A stretch of 64,000 bases of DNA from Nocardioides alpinus (lineage in GTDB: Bacteria; Actinomycetota; Actinomycetes; Propionibacteriales; Nocardioidaceae): the NCBI RefSeq assembly GCF_900112035.1, contig NZ_FOKC01000008.1, forward strand, positions 62,001-126,000. The letters are read 5' to 3'. How positions within the stretch are numbered: position 1 is the stretch's first letter; every line of letters starts with the position of its first letter. The notes beneath the pieces are model-generated. The model did not search any database, had not been told where the DNA came from, and saw only the letters and a program-made list of their open reading frames with translations. This document shows positions 1 to 9,700 of the stretch, piece after piece. A program made the translations under genes and the position numbers.

Positions 1-623
1 TCGTGCGGGAGCTGGTCAACAGCTCCGAGTGGGACGACCAGTGGCAGCTGTGGTTCATCCAGTCCCTCGTCTGGATCACCGCCGGCGCCCTCGCGCTCAC
101 CTGCCTGCCGGTGCTGCACCGGCTCGAGCGACGCGACCCCTTCCGCTTCGCCCTCGCCGTGCTCGCCGTGGCGACCGTCGCGCGCTTCGCCGAGGTCGGC
201 CTGCGTGCCGGGCACACCCAGCGCTACACCACGCTCGTGGTCGCCTTCTTCTTCGTCCTCGGCTGGGCCGCCGCGCGGGCGTCGACCACCCGTCAGCGGG
301 TGCTCGTGTCGACCCTGGCCGCCGCACTGACCATCGGCTTCTTCGGCGAGCCGCACCGCGAGGCCATCGTGCTGGGCGGCTTCCTGCTGATGCTGTGGCT
401 GCCCCACGTGAGCCTTCCGCCGCTGCTGGCTCGAGCCGCGGGCGTGCTCGCCGGGGCGAGCCTGTTCATCTACCTCACCCACTGGCAGGTCTACCCGTCG
501 CTCGAGGACGCGGGCCACCCGTGGCTCGCGCTCGCCGCCTCGCTCGCGGTCGGCATCGCCTACGGACGCGTCGTACGTCCGCTGCATCAGGCTGTCGGCC
601 GGGCCGTGATCGGCTCGCGGTAA
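1..623 (+). CDS. Acyltransferase-type integral membrane protein, C-terminal part
   Basis: The reading frame is open at the left edge, so only the last ~206 residues are seen and the true start is outside the window. About seven hydrophobic segments follow each other with short polar loops. The last pair contains [12 protein letters not shown], which resembles the final helices of acyltransferase-3 family proteins that O-acylate sugars, lipids or wall polymers at the membrane. The family signature histidine lies in the N-terminal part, which is not visible, so the assignment rests on topology and one motif. A polytopic membrane protein of another family is possible. It precedes the carboxylase gene by 70 bases on the same strand. 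Confidence 0.5.
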   Translation, partial: VRELVNSSEWDDQWQLWFIQSLVWITAGALALTCLPVLHRLERRDPFRFALAVLAVATVARFAEVGLRAGHTQRYTTLVVAFFFVLGWAAARASTTRQRVLVSTLAAALTIGFFGEPHREAIVLGGFLLMLWLPHVSLPPLLARAAGVLAGASLFIYLTHWQVYPSLEDAGHPWLALAASLAVGIAYGRVVRPLHQAVGRAVIGSR

Positions 624-693
624 CCTGCCCAGCGGTAGGCCCCCTCGGCCACCGGTTGCCGCCCAGTCCAGTGTCACCGCCAGGAGTTCTCGC

Positions 694-2481
694 GTGAGCT
701 TGAAGAAGGTCCTCATCGCCAACCGCGGCGAGATCGCCGTCCGTGTCATCCGCGCCTGCAAGGACGCCGGCATCGGGTCCGTGGCGGTCTACGCCGACCC
801 CGACCGGGACGCCCTCTTCGTCCGGCTCGCCGACGAGGCCCACGCCCTCGGCGGTGCGACCCCGGCGGAGTCGTACCTCGACATCGCCAAGATCATCAAG
901 ATCGCCGCCGACACTGGCTCTGACTCTGTTCACCCCGGCTACGGGTTCCTCGCCGAGAACGCCGACTTCGCCCAGGCCGTGATCGACGCCGGGCTGATCT
1001 GGATCGGCCCCCCGCCCGCCGCGATCGAGGCGCTGGGCGACAAGGCCAAGGCCAAGCACATCGCCGACCGCGCCAACGCCCCCCTCGCGCCCGGCACCAA
1101 GGACCCCGTCAAGGACGCCGACGAGGTCGTCGCGTTCGCCGAGGCCAACGGCCTCCCCGTCGCGATCAAGGCCGTCTTCGGCGGCGGCGGGCGCGGCCTC
1201 AAGGTCGCCCGCACCCTCGAGGAGATCCCCGACGCCTACGAGTCCGCGGTGCGTGAGGCCATCTCCGCGTTCGGTCGCGGCGAGTGCCTGGTCGAGAAGT
1301 TCCTCGACAAGCCCCGCCACGTCGAGACCCAGTGCCTGGCCGACCAGCACGGCAACGTCGTCGTCGTCTCCACGCGCGACTGCTCCCTGCAGCGCCGCAA
1401 CCAGAAGCTCGTCGAGGAAGCACCCGCGCCGTTCCTCACCGACGAGCAGGTCAGCGAGCTCTACGAGTCGTCCAAGCGCATCCTGACCGAGGCCGGCTAC
1501 TACGGCGCCGGGACGTGCGAGTTCCTCGTCGCCCAGGACGGCACCATCTCCTTCCTCGAGGTCAACACCCGCCTCCAGGTCGAGCACTGCGTCTCCGAGG
1601 AGGTCACCGGCATCGACCTCGTGCGCGAGATGTTCCGCATCGCCGCCGGCGAGGAGCTCGGCTACGGCGACCCCGAGATCCGCGGCCACTCCATCGAGTT
1701 CCGCATCAACGCCGAGGACGGCGGGCGCAACTTCATGCCCGCCCCCGGCACCCTGTCGGCCTGGTCACCGCCGTCCGGCCCCGGCGTACGACTGGATGGC
1801 GGGTACGAGAACGGCGAGACCATCCCCGGCTCGTTCGACTCCCTCATCGCCAAGCTCATCGTCACCGGCACCACCCGCACCCAGGCCCTCGAGCGCTCAC
1901 GTCGCGCGCTCGACGAGTTCGTCGTCGACGGCATGCCCACCGTCATCCCGTTCCACCGCGCCGTCGTGCGCGACCCCGCGTACGTCGGCGCCTCCACGCC
2001 CACGGGTGAGGGCGAGTTCACCGTCTACACGCAGTGGATCGAGACCGAGTTCGACAACCAGATCGAGCCCTATGCGGGTGAGCCGGCCGACGCCGGCGAG
2101 CCGGCCGAGCGGCAGAAGGTCACCGTCGAGGTCGGCGGCCGTCGCCTCGAGGTCGTCCTCCCCGCCGGTCTCGGCGGGCTGTCCGGGTCAGGGGGAGCCG
2201 GCTCAGGCGGCGGTGGCGCGAAGAAGGTCAAGCGGTCCGCCAAGAAGGCCGGCACCGCGGCCTCGGGCGACGCCGTCACCTCACCCATGCAGGGCACCAT
2301 CGTCAAGGTCGCCGTCGACGAGGGCCAGGAAGTCGCCGAGGGCGACGTCATCGTCGTCCTGGAGGCCATGAAGATGGAACAGCCCCTCAAGGCCCACAGG
2401 TCCGGCACCGTCACGGGCCTCCAGGCCGAGGTCGGCGCCACCGTCACCAACGGCGCCGTGATCTGCGAGATCAAGGACTGA
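694..2481 (+). CDS. accA3: Acetyl-/propionyl-CoA carboxylase alpha chain (biotin carboxylase + BCCP)
   Basis: A 595-residue fusion of biotin carboxylase and biotin carboxyl carrier domains. The N-terminus carries the [17 protein letters not shown] signature, followed by the ATP-grasp glycine loop (FGGGGRGLK) and the [10 protein letters not shown] active-site segment. A Gly/Ser- and Lys-rich linker near residues 490-520 leads to the BCCP domain, with the biotinylated lysine K560 in EAMKME. It would carboxylate biotin with ATP and bicarbonate and pass CO2 to a separate beta subunit (AccD type), which is not in this window. Actinobacterial alpha chains of this size serve acetyl-CoA and propionyl-CoA carboxylases; which substrate applies cannot be read here. 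The GTG start has AGGAG at 682-686. The symbol is by analogy with mycobacteria. Confidence 0.93.
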   Translation: MSLKKVLIANRGEIAVRVIRACKDAGIGSVAVYADPDRDALFVRLADEAHALGGATPAESYLDIAKIIKIAADTGSDSVHPGYGFLAENADFAQAVIDAGLIWIGPPPAAIEALGDKAKAKHIADRANAPLAPGTKDPVKDADEVVAFAEANGLPVAIKAVFGGGGRGLKVARTLEEIPDAYESAVREAISAFGRGECLVEKFLDKPRHVETQCLADQHGNVVVVSTRDCSLQRRNQKLVEEAPAPFLTDEQVSELYESSKRILTEAGYYGAGTCEFLVAQDGTISFLEVNTRLQVEHCVSEEVTGIDLVREMFRIAAGEELGYGDPEIRGHSIEFRINAEDGGRNFMPAPGTLSAWSPPSGPGVRLDGGYENGETIPGSFDSLIAKLIVTGTTRTQALERSRRALDEFVVDGMPTVIPFHRAVVRDPAYVGASTPTGEGEFTVYTQWIETEFDNQIEPYAGEPADAGEPAERQKVTVEVGGRRLEVVLPAGLGGLSGSGGAGSGGGGAKKVKRSAKKAGTAASGDAVTSPMQGTIVKVAVDEGQEVAEGDVIVVLEAMKMEQPLKAHRSGTVTGLQAEVGATVTNGAVICEIKD

Positions 2482-2554
2482 CCCCTGCGGTCCGCCGGCC
2501 CACCCACTGTCAAGCGCTCGAAATGGTGGCTGGACCACCGCCCCAACCGCAAGT

Positions 2555-2578
2555 TAGATAGCAAGCACTCACTATCTA
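2555..2578 (+). promoter_or_regulatory. Inverted-repeat operator upstream of TetR gene
   Basis: TAGATAG (2555-2561) and CTATCTA (2572-2578) are exact inverted repeats with a 10-base spacer, and the spacer itself is partly symmetric (about 16 of 22 positions of the core). The site ends 15 bases before the GTG of the TetR gene and abuts a -10-like GAGACT (2582-2587), so a bound repressor would block that gene and the coupled dehydrogenase. Confidence 0.55.
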
Positions 2579-2593
2579 TGTGAGACTGGCTCC

Positions 2594-3226
2594 GTGATCG
2601 AGACCTCCCCCGCACGTCGTACGCAGGCCGAGCGCCGCGAGGGCACCATCGGCGCGCTGCTCGACGCGACGGTGACCTGCCTGACCGAGCGCGGGTACGC
2701 CGCCACGTCGACCGCCGCGGTCTGCGCAGCGGCCGGCGTCAGCCAGGGCGCGCTGTTCCGCCACTTCCCCACCCGGCAGGCGCTGCTGGTGGCGACCGCG
2801 GAGCACGTCGCGACGCGCAACGTCGAGGCGTTCCGCGCCACTGTCGGCTCTGACGTCGAGACGGTCGACGACGTCGTCGCGGTGCTCAGCCACCTGCGTA
2901 CGGCCGTGCTCTCCCCCGCCAACCAGACCTGGCGTGAGCTGCTGGTGGCGGCCCGCGCCGACGCCGACCTCCGCGCCGCCCTGCTCCCGGCCCGCGAGTC
3001 GCTGCAGGCCCAGCTGCTCGACACGGCGGCCGACCTCTGGGTCGACCGACTGCGTGGCGACGACCTCGGCGCCGTGCTGAGCATCGTCGTCAACATGCTC
3101 GACGGCCTCGCCTTCTCCGCACTGGATCCCGATCCCACCGCCGCTCCCGGCCGCACCGTCGAGCGGGCCCTGCGCCTGCTCGCTGAGATGGTCGTCCACC
3201 TCTACCCCCAGCAGGAGAACCGATGA
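2594..3226 (+). CDS. TetR/AcrR family transcriptional regulator
   Basis: A 210-residue protein. The N-terminal helix-turn-helix (roughly residues 15-60) has the family pattern AAGVSQGALFRHFPTRQALL, followed by a helical ligand-binding domain without recognisable family signature. The GTG start is 6 bases after a -10-like GAGACT, suggesting a leaderless transcript. The stop overlaps the ATG of the following FAD dehydrogenase by 4 bases (ATGA), so the two are translationally coupled. The simplest reading is an autorepressor that also controls the dehydrogenase through the inverted repeat at 2555-2578. The ligand is unknown; a lipid or steroid-like substrate of the partner enzyme is a guess. Confidence 0.85.
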   Translation: MIETSPARRTQAERREGTIGALLDATVTCLTERGYAATSTAAVCAAAGVSQGALFRHFPTRQALLVATAEHVATRNVEAFRATVGSDVETVDDVVAVLSHLRTAVLSPANQTWRELLVAARADADLRAALLPARESLQAQLLDTAADLWVDRLRGDDLGAVLSIVVNMLDGLAFSALDPDPTAAPGRTVERALRLLAEMVVHLYPQQENR

Positions 3227-4935
3227 GCACCACCGACCTCGACACCGCAGCCGACTTCACCCCCGACGTCATCGTCGTGGGGGCCGGCCTCGCCGGCCTG
3301 GTGGCGACCCACGAGCTGGCGCTGGCCGGCAAGAAGGTGCTGGTCCTCGACCAGGAGAACCGCCACAACCTCGGCGGGCAGGCCTGGTGGTCGCTCGGCG
3401 GCCTGCTGTTCGTCGACAGCCCGGAGCAGCGGCGGATGGGCATCAAGGACTCCCCCGAGCTGGCGTGGCAGGACTGGCAGGGCTCCGCGCAGTTCGACCG
3501 CCTCGGCGACGGCACCGACGGTCACGGCCGCGGCGAGGACTTCTGGCCGCAGCAGTGGGCCAGGGCCTACGTCGACTTCGCGCATCGCGAGAAGCGCGAC
3601 TACCTCCACGCCCTCGGGCTGAAGTCCCTGCCCTTCGTCGGATGGGCCGAGCGCGGCGACGGTCGCGCGATGGGGCACGGCAACTCGGTGCCGCGCTTCC
3701 ACCTCACGTGGGGCACCGGTCCCGAGGTCGTGCGGATCTTCGCCGAGCCGGTGGAGCGCGCGGAAGGCGACGGGCTCGTACGCCTCGCCTTCCGCCACCA
3801 GGTCGACGAGCTCGTCGTCGAGGACGGCGCGGTCGTCGGCGTCCGCGGCACGGTCCTGGCCGACGACGACTCCGGGCGCGGCGTGAAGTCCGGCCGCGAC
3901 GCCGCCGGTGCGTTCGAGCACCGCGCGGGCGCGGTCGTCGTCACCTCCGGGGGGATCGGTCACAACCACGAGCTGATGCGGCGCCACTGGCCGACCGAGC
4001 GCGTCGGCGCCGCCCCCGACCACATGATCAGCGGCGTCCCGGCCCACGTCGACGGCCGGATGCAGGGGATCTCCGAGGCCGCGGGCGCGACGATGGTCAA
4101 CAGGGACCGGATGTGGGCCTACGTCGAGGGCATCCACAACTGGGACCCGGTCTGGCCCGACCACGCGATCCGGATCCTGCCCGGGCCGTCGTCGATGTGG
4201 TTCGACGCGACCGGCCGCCGGCTCGAGGGCATGTCGGGCGTGCCGGGAGCCGACTCGATCGGCGCCATGAAGCAGATCCTCGCTGCGGGCCACGACTACT
4301 CCTGGTTCGTGCTGACCCAGTCGATCATCGAGAAGGAGTTCGCCCTGTCCGGCTCCGAGCAGAACCCCGACATCACCGGCAAGGACCTGAAGTTCCTGGC
4401 GAAGACCCGCCTCGCCAAGGGAGCCCCAGGTCCGGTCGAGGCGTTCAAGGAGCACGGCGTCGACTTCGTGGTGGCCGACGAGCTCGGCGACCTCGTGACG
4501 GGCATGAACGAGCTGGCCCGCGGCCCGAAGCTCGACGTCGAGGGCCTCGCGCGCGACATCGAGGCGCGCGACCGCGAGATGGACAACGCCTTCACCAAGG
4601 ACATCCAGGTGATGGCGATCCACAACGCCCGCCGCAGCCGCACCGACAAGCTGGTCCGGGTCGCCAAGCCGCACAAGATCCTCGACCCGGCGCACGGTCC
4701 GCTCATCGCCGTACGCCTCAACATCCTCTCCCGCAAGACGCTCGGCGGGCTGGAGACCGACCTCGACGGCCAGTGCGTCGCCGCGGACGGCTCGCGGATC
4801 CCCGGCCTGTACGCCGCGGGCGAGGTCGCCGGCTTCGGCGGCGGCGGCGTCCACGGCTACAACGCGCTCGAGGGGACCTTCCTCGGCGGCTGCATCTTCT
4901 CGGGACGGGCGGTCGGGCGGGCGCTGGCCCGCTGA
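3223..4935 (+). CDS. FAD-binding dehydrogenase (fumarate reductase/KsdD-like flavoprotein)
   Basis: A 570-residue flavoprotein. Residues about 10-40 form the Rossmann dinucleotide site (VIVVGAGLAGLVATHEL ending in an acidic residue), and the C-terminus has the second FAD contact with the GGGGVHGYNALEGTFLGG segment typical of the FAD_binding_2 family. This family contains fumarate reductase flavoproteins and 3-ketosteroid 1-dehydrogenases. The long protein resembles, from memory, the mycobacterial FAD-binding dehydrogenase of the Rv0785 type, whose substrate is not established. No covalent-FAD histidine motif of succinate dehydrogenase is seen. Start ATG overlaps the TetR stop and has AGGAG upstream. 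Expected to be cytosolic, with control by the upstream TetR protein. Confidence 0.82.
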   Translation: MSTTDLDTAADFTPDVIVVGAGLAGLVATHELALAGKKVLVLDQENRHNLGGQAWWSLGGLLFVDSPEQRRMGIKDSPELAWQDWQGSAQFDRLGDGTDGHGRGEDFWPQQWARAYVDFAHREKRDYLHALGLKSLPFVGWAERGDGRAMGHGNSVPRFHLTWGTGPEVVRIFAEPVERAEGDGLVRLAFRHQVDELVVEDGAVVGVRGTVLADDDSGRGVKSGRDAAGAFEHRAGAVVVTSGGIGHNHELMRRHWPTERVGAAPDHMISGVPAHVDGRMQGISEAAGATMVNRDRMWAYVEGIHNWDPVWPDHAIRILPGPSSMWFDATGRRLEGMSGVPGADSIGAMKQILAAGHDYSWFVLTQSIIEKEFALSGSEQNPDITGKDLKFLAKTRLAKGAPGPVEAFKEHGVDFVVADELGDLVTGMNELARGPKLDVEGLARDIEARDREMDNAFTKDIQVMAIHNARRSRTDKLVRVAKPHKILDPAHGPLIAVRLNILSRKTLGGLETDLDGQCVAADGSRIPGLYAAGEVAGFGGGGVHGYNALEGTFLGGCIFSGRAVGRALAR

Positions 4936-4936
4936 C

Positions 4937-5638
4937 TCACAGCCCGACGGTGGCGACGAGCACCCGCAGGTGGTGCTCGAAGAGGTCCTTGGGCTCGGCG
5001 AACGCGTCAGCACCGTACTGCCCGAAGACCTCGAAGCTGGTGCACCCGAAGAGGCCGGCCCAGGCGAGCATGCCACGGGCGATGACGACGTCCGGCGCGG
5101 TGATGCCCATCTCGCGGCGGATCCTGGCGAGGTCGCGCGACATCCGTCGTGGGCCGACACTCTCGTCAGGGAGGTCGATGGCGCCGGCGACCCAGGCGGC
5201 CTCCCAGACCTCGACGAGCCGACCGATCACCCGGGTGCCCGGTCCGGTGGTGCGCTCCGCCGGCGCCTCGTAGCCGGGCACCGGGCTGCCGAAGAGCAGG
5301 GCGTACGTCGCCGGCTCGGCGAGCGCCCAGGCGCGGACCGAGCGCCCGATGGCCATCATCCGTGCCGCGTGGTCGGCCGGATCGACCCCTGCCAGGGCCG
5401 CGTCCACCGCGTTGCCCAGCTCGTCGTACCCGTCGATGACGAGCAGGGTCAGCAGCTCGTCGCGGCTCTCGACGTAGCGGTAGACCGCGGACGACACGAC
5501 ACCCAGGTCGCGAGCGACGGCCCGTAGCGACAGCGCAGCGGCGCCGTCGGTCGCCAGGTGCTCCCGCCCGATCCGCACGATGTCGCGCATCGTCTGCTCT
5601 CGGGCGCGGCTGCGGGGGGTCGAGGCGGTGTCGCTCAT
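4937..5638 (-). CDS. TetR family regulator with WHG-type C-terminal domain
   Basis: A 233-residue regulator. The helix-turn-helix region reads ALSLRAVARDLGVVSSAVYR, followed by YVESRDELL, typical of TetR proteins. The C-terminal half (AVRAWALAEPATYALLFGSP) matches the TetR_C_13/WHG-type effector domain common in actinobacteria. ATG at 5638 is preceded by GAGAGGA at a normal distance. It faces away from the NAD-dependent epimerase at 5771, with two related palindromes between them, so it most likely represses that gene and itself. It is convergent with the FAD dehydrogenase, whose stop is one base away from its own. Confidence 0.87.
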   Translation of the reverse strand: MSDTASTPRSRAREQTMRDIVRIGREHLATDGAAALSLRAVARDLGVVSSAVYRYVESRDELLTLLVIDGYDELGNAVDAALAGVDPADHAARMMAIGRSVRAWALAEPATYALLFGSPVPGYEAPAERTTGPGTRVIGRLVEVWEAAWVAGAIDLPDESVGPRRMSRDLARIRREMGITAPDVVIARGMLAWAGLFGCTSFEVFGQYGADAFAEPKDLFEHHLRVLVATVGL

Positions 5639-5679
5639 GGCTCGATCCTCTCACATGTGCGAGCAGGTATGACGAAAGT

Positions 5680-5742
5680 GAGCAGTGCTCTTGCTTTTCC
5701 CAGGACTGGCGCGCATGCTGGAGAACAGAGAGCACCGCTCTC
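5680..5742 (+). promoter_or_regulatory. Twin palindromic operators and promoter between TetR and epimerase
   Basis: Two copies of GAGCASYGCTCT are present. The first is GAGCAGTGCTC (5680-5690, perfect 5+1+5 palindrome, followed by T). The second is GAGAGCACCGCTCTC (5728-5742, perfect 6+3+6). Between them lies a possible promoter for the epimerase: TTGCTT (5691-5696), a 17-base gap, CATGCT (5714-5719). Paired half-site identity in a TetR-divergent intergenic region supports operators. The promoter boxes are weaker. Confidence 0.6.
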
Positions 5743-5770
5743 CTTTCACCACACTCATCCTGGAGATCCC

Positions 5771-6721
5771 ATGAACACCGTCCACGTCGTCACCGGAGCC
5801 GGGCCCGTCGGCTCGACCGTCGCCCAGCAGCTCGCCGACAGCGGCCGCCAGGTCCGGCTGCTCACTCGCTCGGGCAGCGGCCCGGAGCACCCCCTCATCG
5901 ACCGCCGCCGGGTCGACGTCTCGCAGCCCGAGGCGTTGGCCGAGGCCTTCGATGGTGCGATCGCGATCTACCACTGCGTCCACGGGTCGGCCTATGACGC
6001 GAAGGTGTGGCGTGCCGAGCTCCCGCAGGCCGAGCGCACGGTGCTCGAGGCTGCAGGTCGCGTCGGGGCGGTCGTCGTCTTCCCGGAGAGCCTCTACTCC
6101 TACGGCCCTGTCGACGGGCCGATGACAGAGGAGACCCCCCGCACCGCGACCGTCGGCAAGCTCGGGGTGCGGACGGAGCTGATCGCTCAGCGCGAGGCCT
6201 CACCGACGCCGACCGTCAGTGTCGCCGCGTCCGACTTCTACGGACCCCGCGTCCTGACCAGCCACGCGGGAGACCGGCTGGTGCCCCAGGTCCTGGCAGG
6301 TCGGACCGTGCGCCCGCTCGGCAGCCTCGACCAGCCGCACTCCTGGACCTACGTGCCGGACCTGGCCGCAGCGATGATCGTCGCGGCCGCCCGCAAGGAC
6401 CTGTGGAACTCCTTCCTGCACGCACCCACGGCGCCTCCGGTCACCCAGCGCCACCTCGTCGAGGTGGTCGCGAAGGCCGCCGACGTGCCCGCCCCGCGCG
6501 TGTCGGCGGTCCCCGGGATCGTGCTCCGCGGCATGGGTCTGGTGCTGCGTGAGATGCGTGGCCTCGTGGAGACCAGCTACCAGTTCGCCCGGCCCTTCGT
6601 GCTCGACTCCTCGGCCAGCGAGCAGCGGCTCGGCCTCGCGCCGACTCCCCTGGAGACCGGGATGAAGGAGACCGTCGCCTGGTGGCGCGCGCAGGAGACC
6701 GACCAGGAGACGGTGCGCTGA
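5771..6721 (+). CDS. NAD(P)-dependent epimerase/dehydratase-like protein
   Basis: A 316-residue Rossmann-fold protein beginning MNTVHVVTGAGPVGSTVAQQ, an NAD-binding glycine motif close to the GxxGxxG of extended or atypical short-chain dehydrogenases. The region around residue 110 (YSYGPVDGPM) occupies the place of the usual catalytic segment, but I do not see a clean YxxxK, so catalysis is uncertain. ATG at 5771 is chosen because homology begins there and GGAGAT precedes it; the frame extends upstream without any domain signal. It is divergent from the TetR gene at 4937 and probably its target. The substrate cannot be predicted. Confidence 0.75.
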   Translation: MNTVHVVTGAGPVGSTVAQQLADSGRQVRLLTRSGSGPEHPLIDRRRVDVSQPEALAEAFDGAIAIYHCVHGSAYDAKVWRAELPQAERTVLEAAGRVGAVVVFPESLYSYGPVDGPMTEETPRTATVGKLGVRTELIAQREASPTPTVSVAASDFYGPRVLTSHAGDRLVPQVLAGRTVRPLGSLDQPHSWTYVPDLAAAMIVAAARKDLWNSFLHAPTAPPVTQRHLVEVVAKAADVPAPRVSAVPGIVLRGMGLVLREMRGLVETSYQFARPFVLDSSASEQRLGLAPTPLETGMKETVAWWRAQETDQETVR

Positions 6722-6773
6722 GCCCGGCTGACCGGCGTACGGACGAGTAACCCACGTCACACGCGCCACTCGA

Positions 6774-6779
6774 TAGCGT
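6774..6779 (+). promoter_or_regulatory. Leaderless -10 box of pyruvate carboxylase
   Basis: TAGCGT ends 7 bases before the ATG of the pyruvate carboxylase gene, and no Shine-Dalgarno sequence is seen, which fits transcription starting at or next to the start codon. No good -35 box is visible. Confidence 0.55.
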
Positions 6780-6786
6780 TCGGCCC

Positions 6787-9700
6787 ATGTTCTCCAAGGT
6801 CCTCATCGCCAACCGCGGCGAGATCGCAGTCCGGGCCCTCCGAGCCGCGCGCGAGATCGGCGCGAAGACGGTGGCCGTGTTCCCCCACGAGGACCGCTGG
6901 TCCGAGCACCGGATGAAGGCCGAGGAGGCCTACCAGATCGGCGAGCCCGGGCACCCGGTGCGTGCCTACCTCGATCCCGACGCGATCGTCGCGGTCGCCG
7001 TGGAGTGCGGCGCCGACGCCGTCTACCCCGGCTACGGCTTCCTGTCGGAGAACCCGGCGCTCGCCGAGGCCTGCGCCGCGGCCGGCATCACGTTCATCGG
7101 GCCCAGCGCCGAGGTGCTGACCCTGACCGGCAACAAGGCGCGCGCGATCGCTGCGGCCAAGGCTGCCGGCGTACCGACCCTGGCCTCGGTCGAGCCCTCG
7201 ACCGACGTCGACGCGCTCCTCGCCGCTGCCGAGGCCCTGCTCGACGAGATCGGCGAGACCCCGCTCTTCGTCAAGGCCGTTGCGGGCGGCGGTGGCCGCG
7301 GGATGCGCAAGGTCGACGACCGTGCCGGCCTGCGCGAGGCCATCGAGACCTGCATGCGCGAGGCGGACGGCGCCTTCGGCGACCCGACCGTCTTCATCGA
7401 GCAGGCCGTCGTGGACCCGCGTCACATCGAGGTGCAGATCCTCGCCGACGGCACCGGCACCGAGGGCGGCGTGATCCACCTCTACGAGCGCGACTGCTCG
7501 GTGCAGCGACGCCACCAGAAGGTCGTCGAGATCGCGCCCGCGCCCCACCTCGACCCCGACATCCGGGCGCGGATGTGCGCCGACGCGGTGCGCTTCGCCC
7601 AGGAGATCGGCTACAAGAACGCCGGCACCGTCGAGTTCCTCCTCGACCCGCAGGGCCGCTACGTCTTCATCGAGATGAACCCGCGCATCCAGGTCGAGCA
7701 CACCGTGACCGAGGAGGTCACCGGGATCGACCTCGTGCAGTCGCAGATGCTCATCGCGGCCGGCGCGACGCTCGCCGACCTCGAGCTCACCCAGGACTCG
7801 GTGCAGGTCCGCGGCTTCGCGCTGCAGTGCCGCATCACGACCGAGGACCCCGCCAACGGCTTCCGCCCCGACACCGGCAAGATCACGACCTACCGCTCCC
7901 CCGGCGGCCCGGGCGTGCGGCTCGACGGCGGTACGACCTACACCGGCGCGGAGATCAGCCCGCACTTCGACTCGATGCTGGCCAAGCTCACCTGTCGCGG
8001 GCGCACCTTCGAGTCGGCCGTGCAGAAGGCCCGCCGCGCCCTCCTCGAGTTCCGGATCCGCGGCGTGTCCACCAATGTCGGCTTCCTCCAGGCCGTGCTC
8101 GCCGACCCCGACTTCGCGGCGGGCGGCGTCACCACGTCCTTCATCGAGGACCACCCCCACCTCGTCCGCGCCCGCGTCGGCGGTGACCGGGCGACCCGGC
8201 TGCTGGAGTACCTCGCCGACGTCACCGTCAACCAGCCGCACGGCGCGGCCCCGGTGTCGATCTCGCCGTCGAGCAAGCTGCCGGCCCTCGACCGGTCGCA
8301 GCCGGTGCCCGACGGCACCCGCCAGCTGCTGCGCGAGGTCGGGCCGGAGGAGTTCGCCCGACGGCTGCGCGCGCAGGACCGGGTCGCCGTCACCGACACC
8401 ACCTTCCGCGACGCCCACCAGTCGCTGCTCGCGACCCGCGTGCGCACCCGCGACCTCGTCGCGGTCGCCGGGCACGTCTCCCGCACCACGCCCGAGCTGT
8501 GGTCCGTCGAGTGCTGGGGCGGGGCGACGTACGACGTGGCGCTGCGCTTCCTGGCCGAGGACCCGTGGGAGCGGCTGGCCGCCCTGCGCGAGGCGATCCC
8601 CAACATCGGCCTGCAGATGCTGCTGCGCGGACGCAACACGGTCGGCTACACGCCGTACCCGACCGAGGTCACCGAGGCGTTCGTCCACGAGGCCGCGGAG
8701 ACCGGGATCGACGTGTTCCGGATATTCGACGCCCTCAACGACGTCTCGCAGATGCGGCCCGCGATCGACGCCGTCCGTGCCACCGGGACGTCAGTGGCCG
8801 AGGTGGCGCTGTGCTACACCGGCGACCTGTCCTCGCCGGGCGAGAAGCTCTACACGCTCGACTACTACCTCCGGCTCGCCGAGCAGATCGTCGACGCCGG
8901 CGCCCACGTGCTGGCCATCAAGGACATGGCCGGCCTGCTGCGCGCACCGGCGGCCCGCACCCTGGTCACAGCACTGCGCGAGCGCTTCGACCTGCCCGTC
9001 CACCTGCACACCCACGACACCCCCGGCGGCCAGCTCGCCACCCTCGTCGCGGCGATCGACGCCGGGGTCGACGCGGTCGACGCCGCCTGCGCGGCGATGG
9101 CGGGCACCACCTCGCAGCCGGCGCTCTCCGCGCTCGTCTCGGCGACCGACCACTCGGATCGCGAGACGGGTCTGTCCCTGGCGGCCGTCAACGCGCTCGA
9201 GCCCTACTGGGAGGCGACCCGTCGGGTCTACGCGCCCTTCGAGTCGGGCCTGCCCGCACCCACGGGCCGCGTCTACCGCCACGAGATCCCGGGCGGCCAG
9301 CTCTCCAACCTGCGCCAGCAGGCGATCGCGCTGGGTCTCGGGGAGAAGTTCGAGCAGGTCGAGGACATGTATGCCGCGGCCAACGACATCCTCGGCAACG
9401 TCGTCAAGGTGACCCCGTCGTCCAAGGTCGTCGGCGACCTCGCGCTCGCGCTGGTCGCAGCCGGCGCCGATCCGGCTGCCTTCGAGGCCGACCCCGCGTC
9501 GTACGACATCCCCGACTCCGTCATCGGCTTCCTCAACGGTGAGCTCGGCGACCCGCCCGGCGGGTGGCCCGAGCCGTTCCGCGCCAAGGCACTCGCCGGG
9601 CGCACGTGGAAGCAGCCGAGCGAGGGCCTGACGCCCGAGCAGCAGGCGGGACTGGCGTCCGACCGGCGCGCGACGCTCAACGAGCTGCTGTTCCCCGGGC

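Noticed and set aside
2521..2554. GGTGG/CCACC hairpin as terminator of the carboxylase gene
   Set aside because: Only five base pairs with a five-base loop and no T-run; likely chance in GC-rich DNA.
2555..2578. KstR-type steroid operator in front of the TetR gene
   Set aside because: The repeat does not show the AAC/GTT half-sites of KstR motifs, so a steroid regulon claim is not warranted.
475..5160. Long antisense frames opposite the carboxylase and FAD dehydrogenase (475-1689 and 3202-5160, minus)
   Set aside because: They are GC-rich shadows made of Gly, Val, Asp, Leu and Arg with no motifs, lying opposite genes with full domain evidence.
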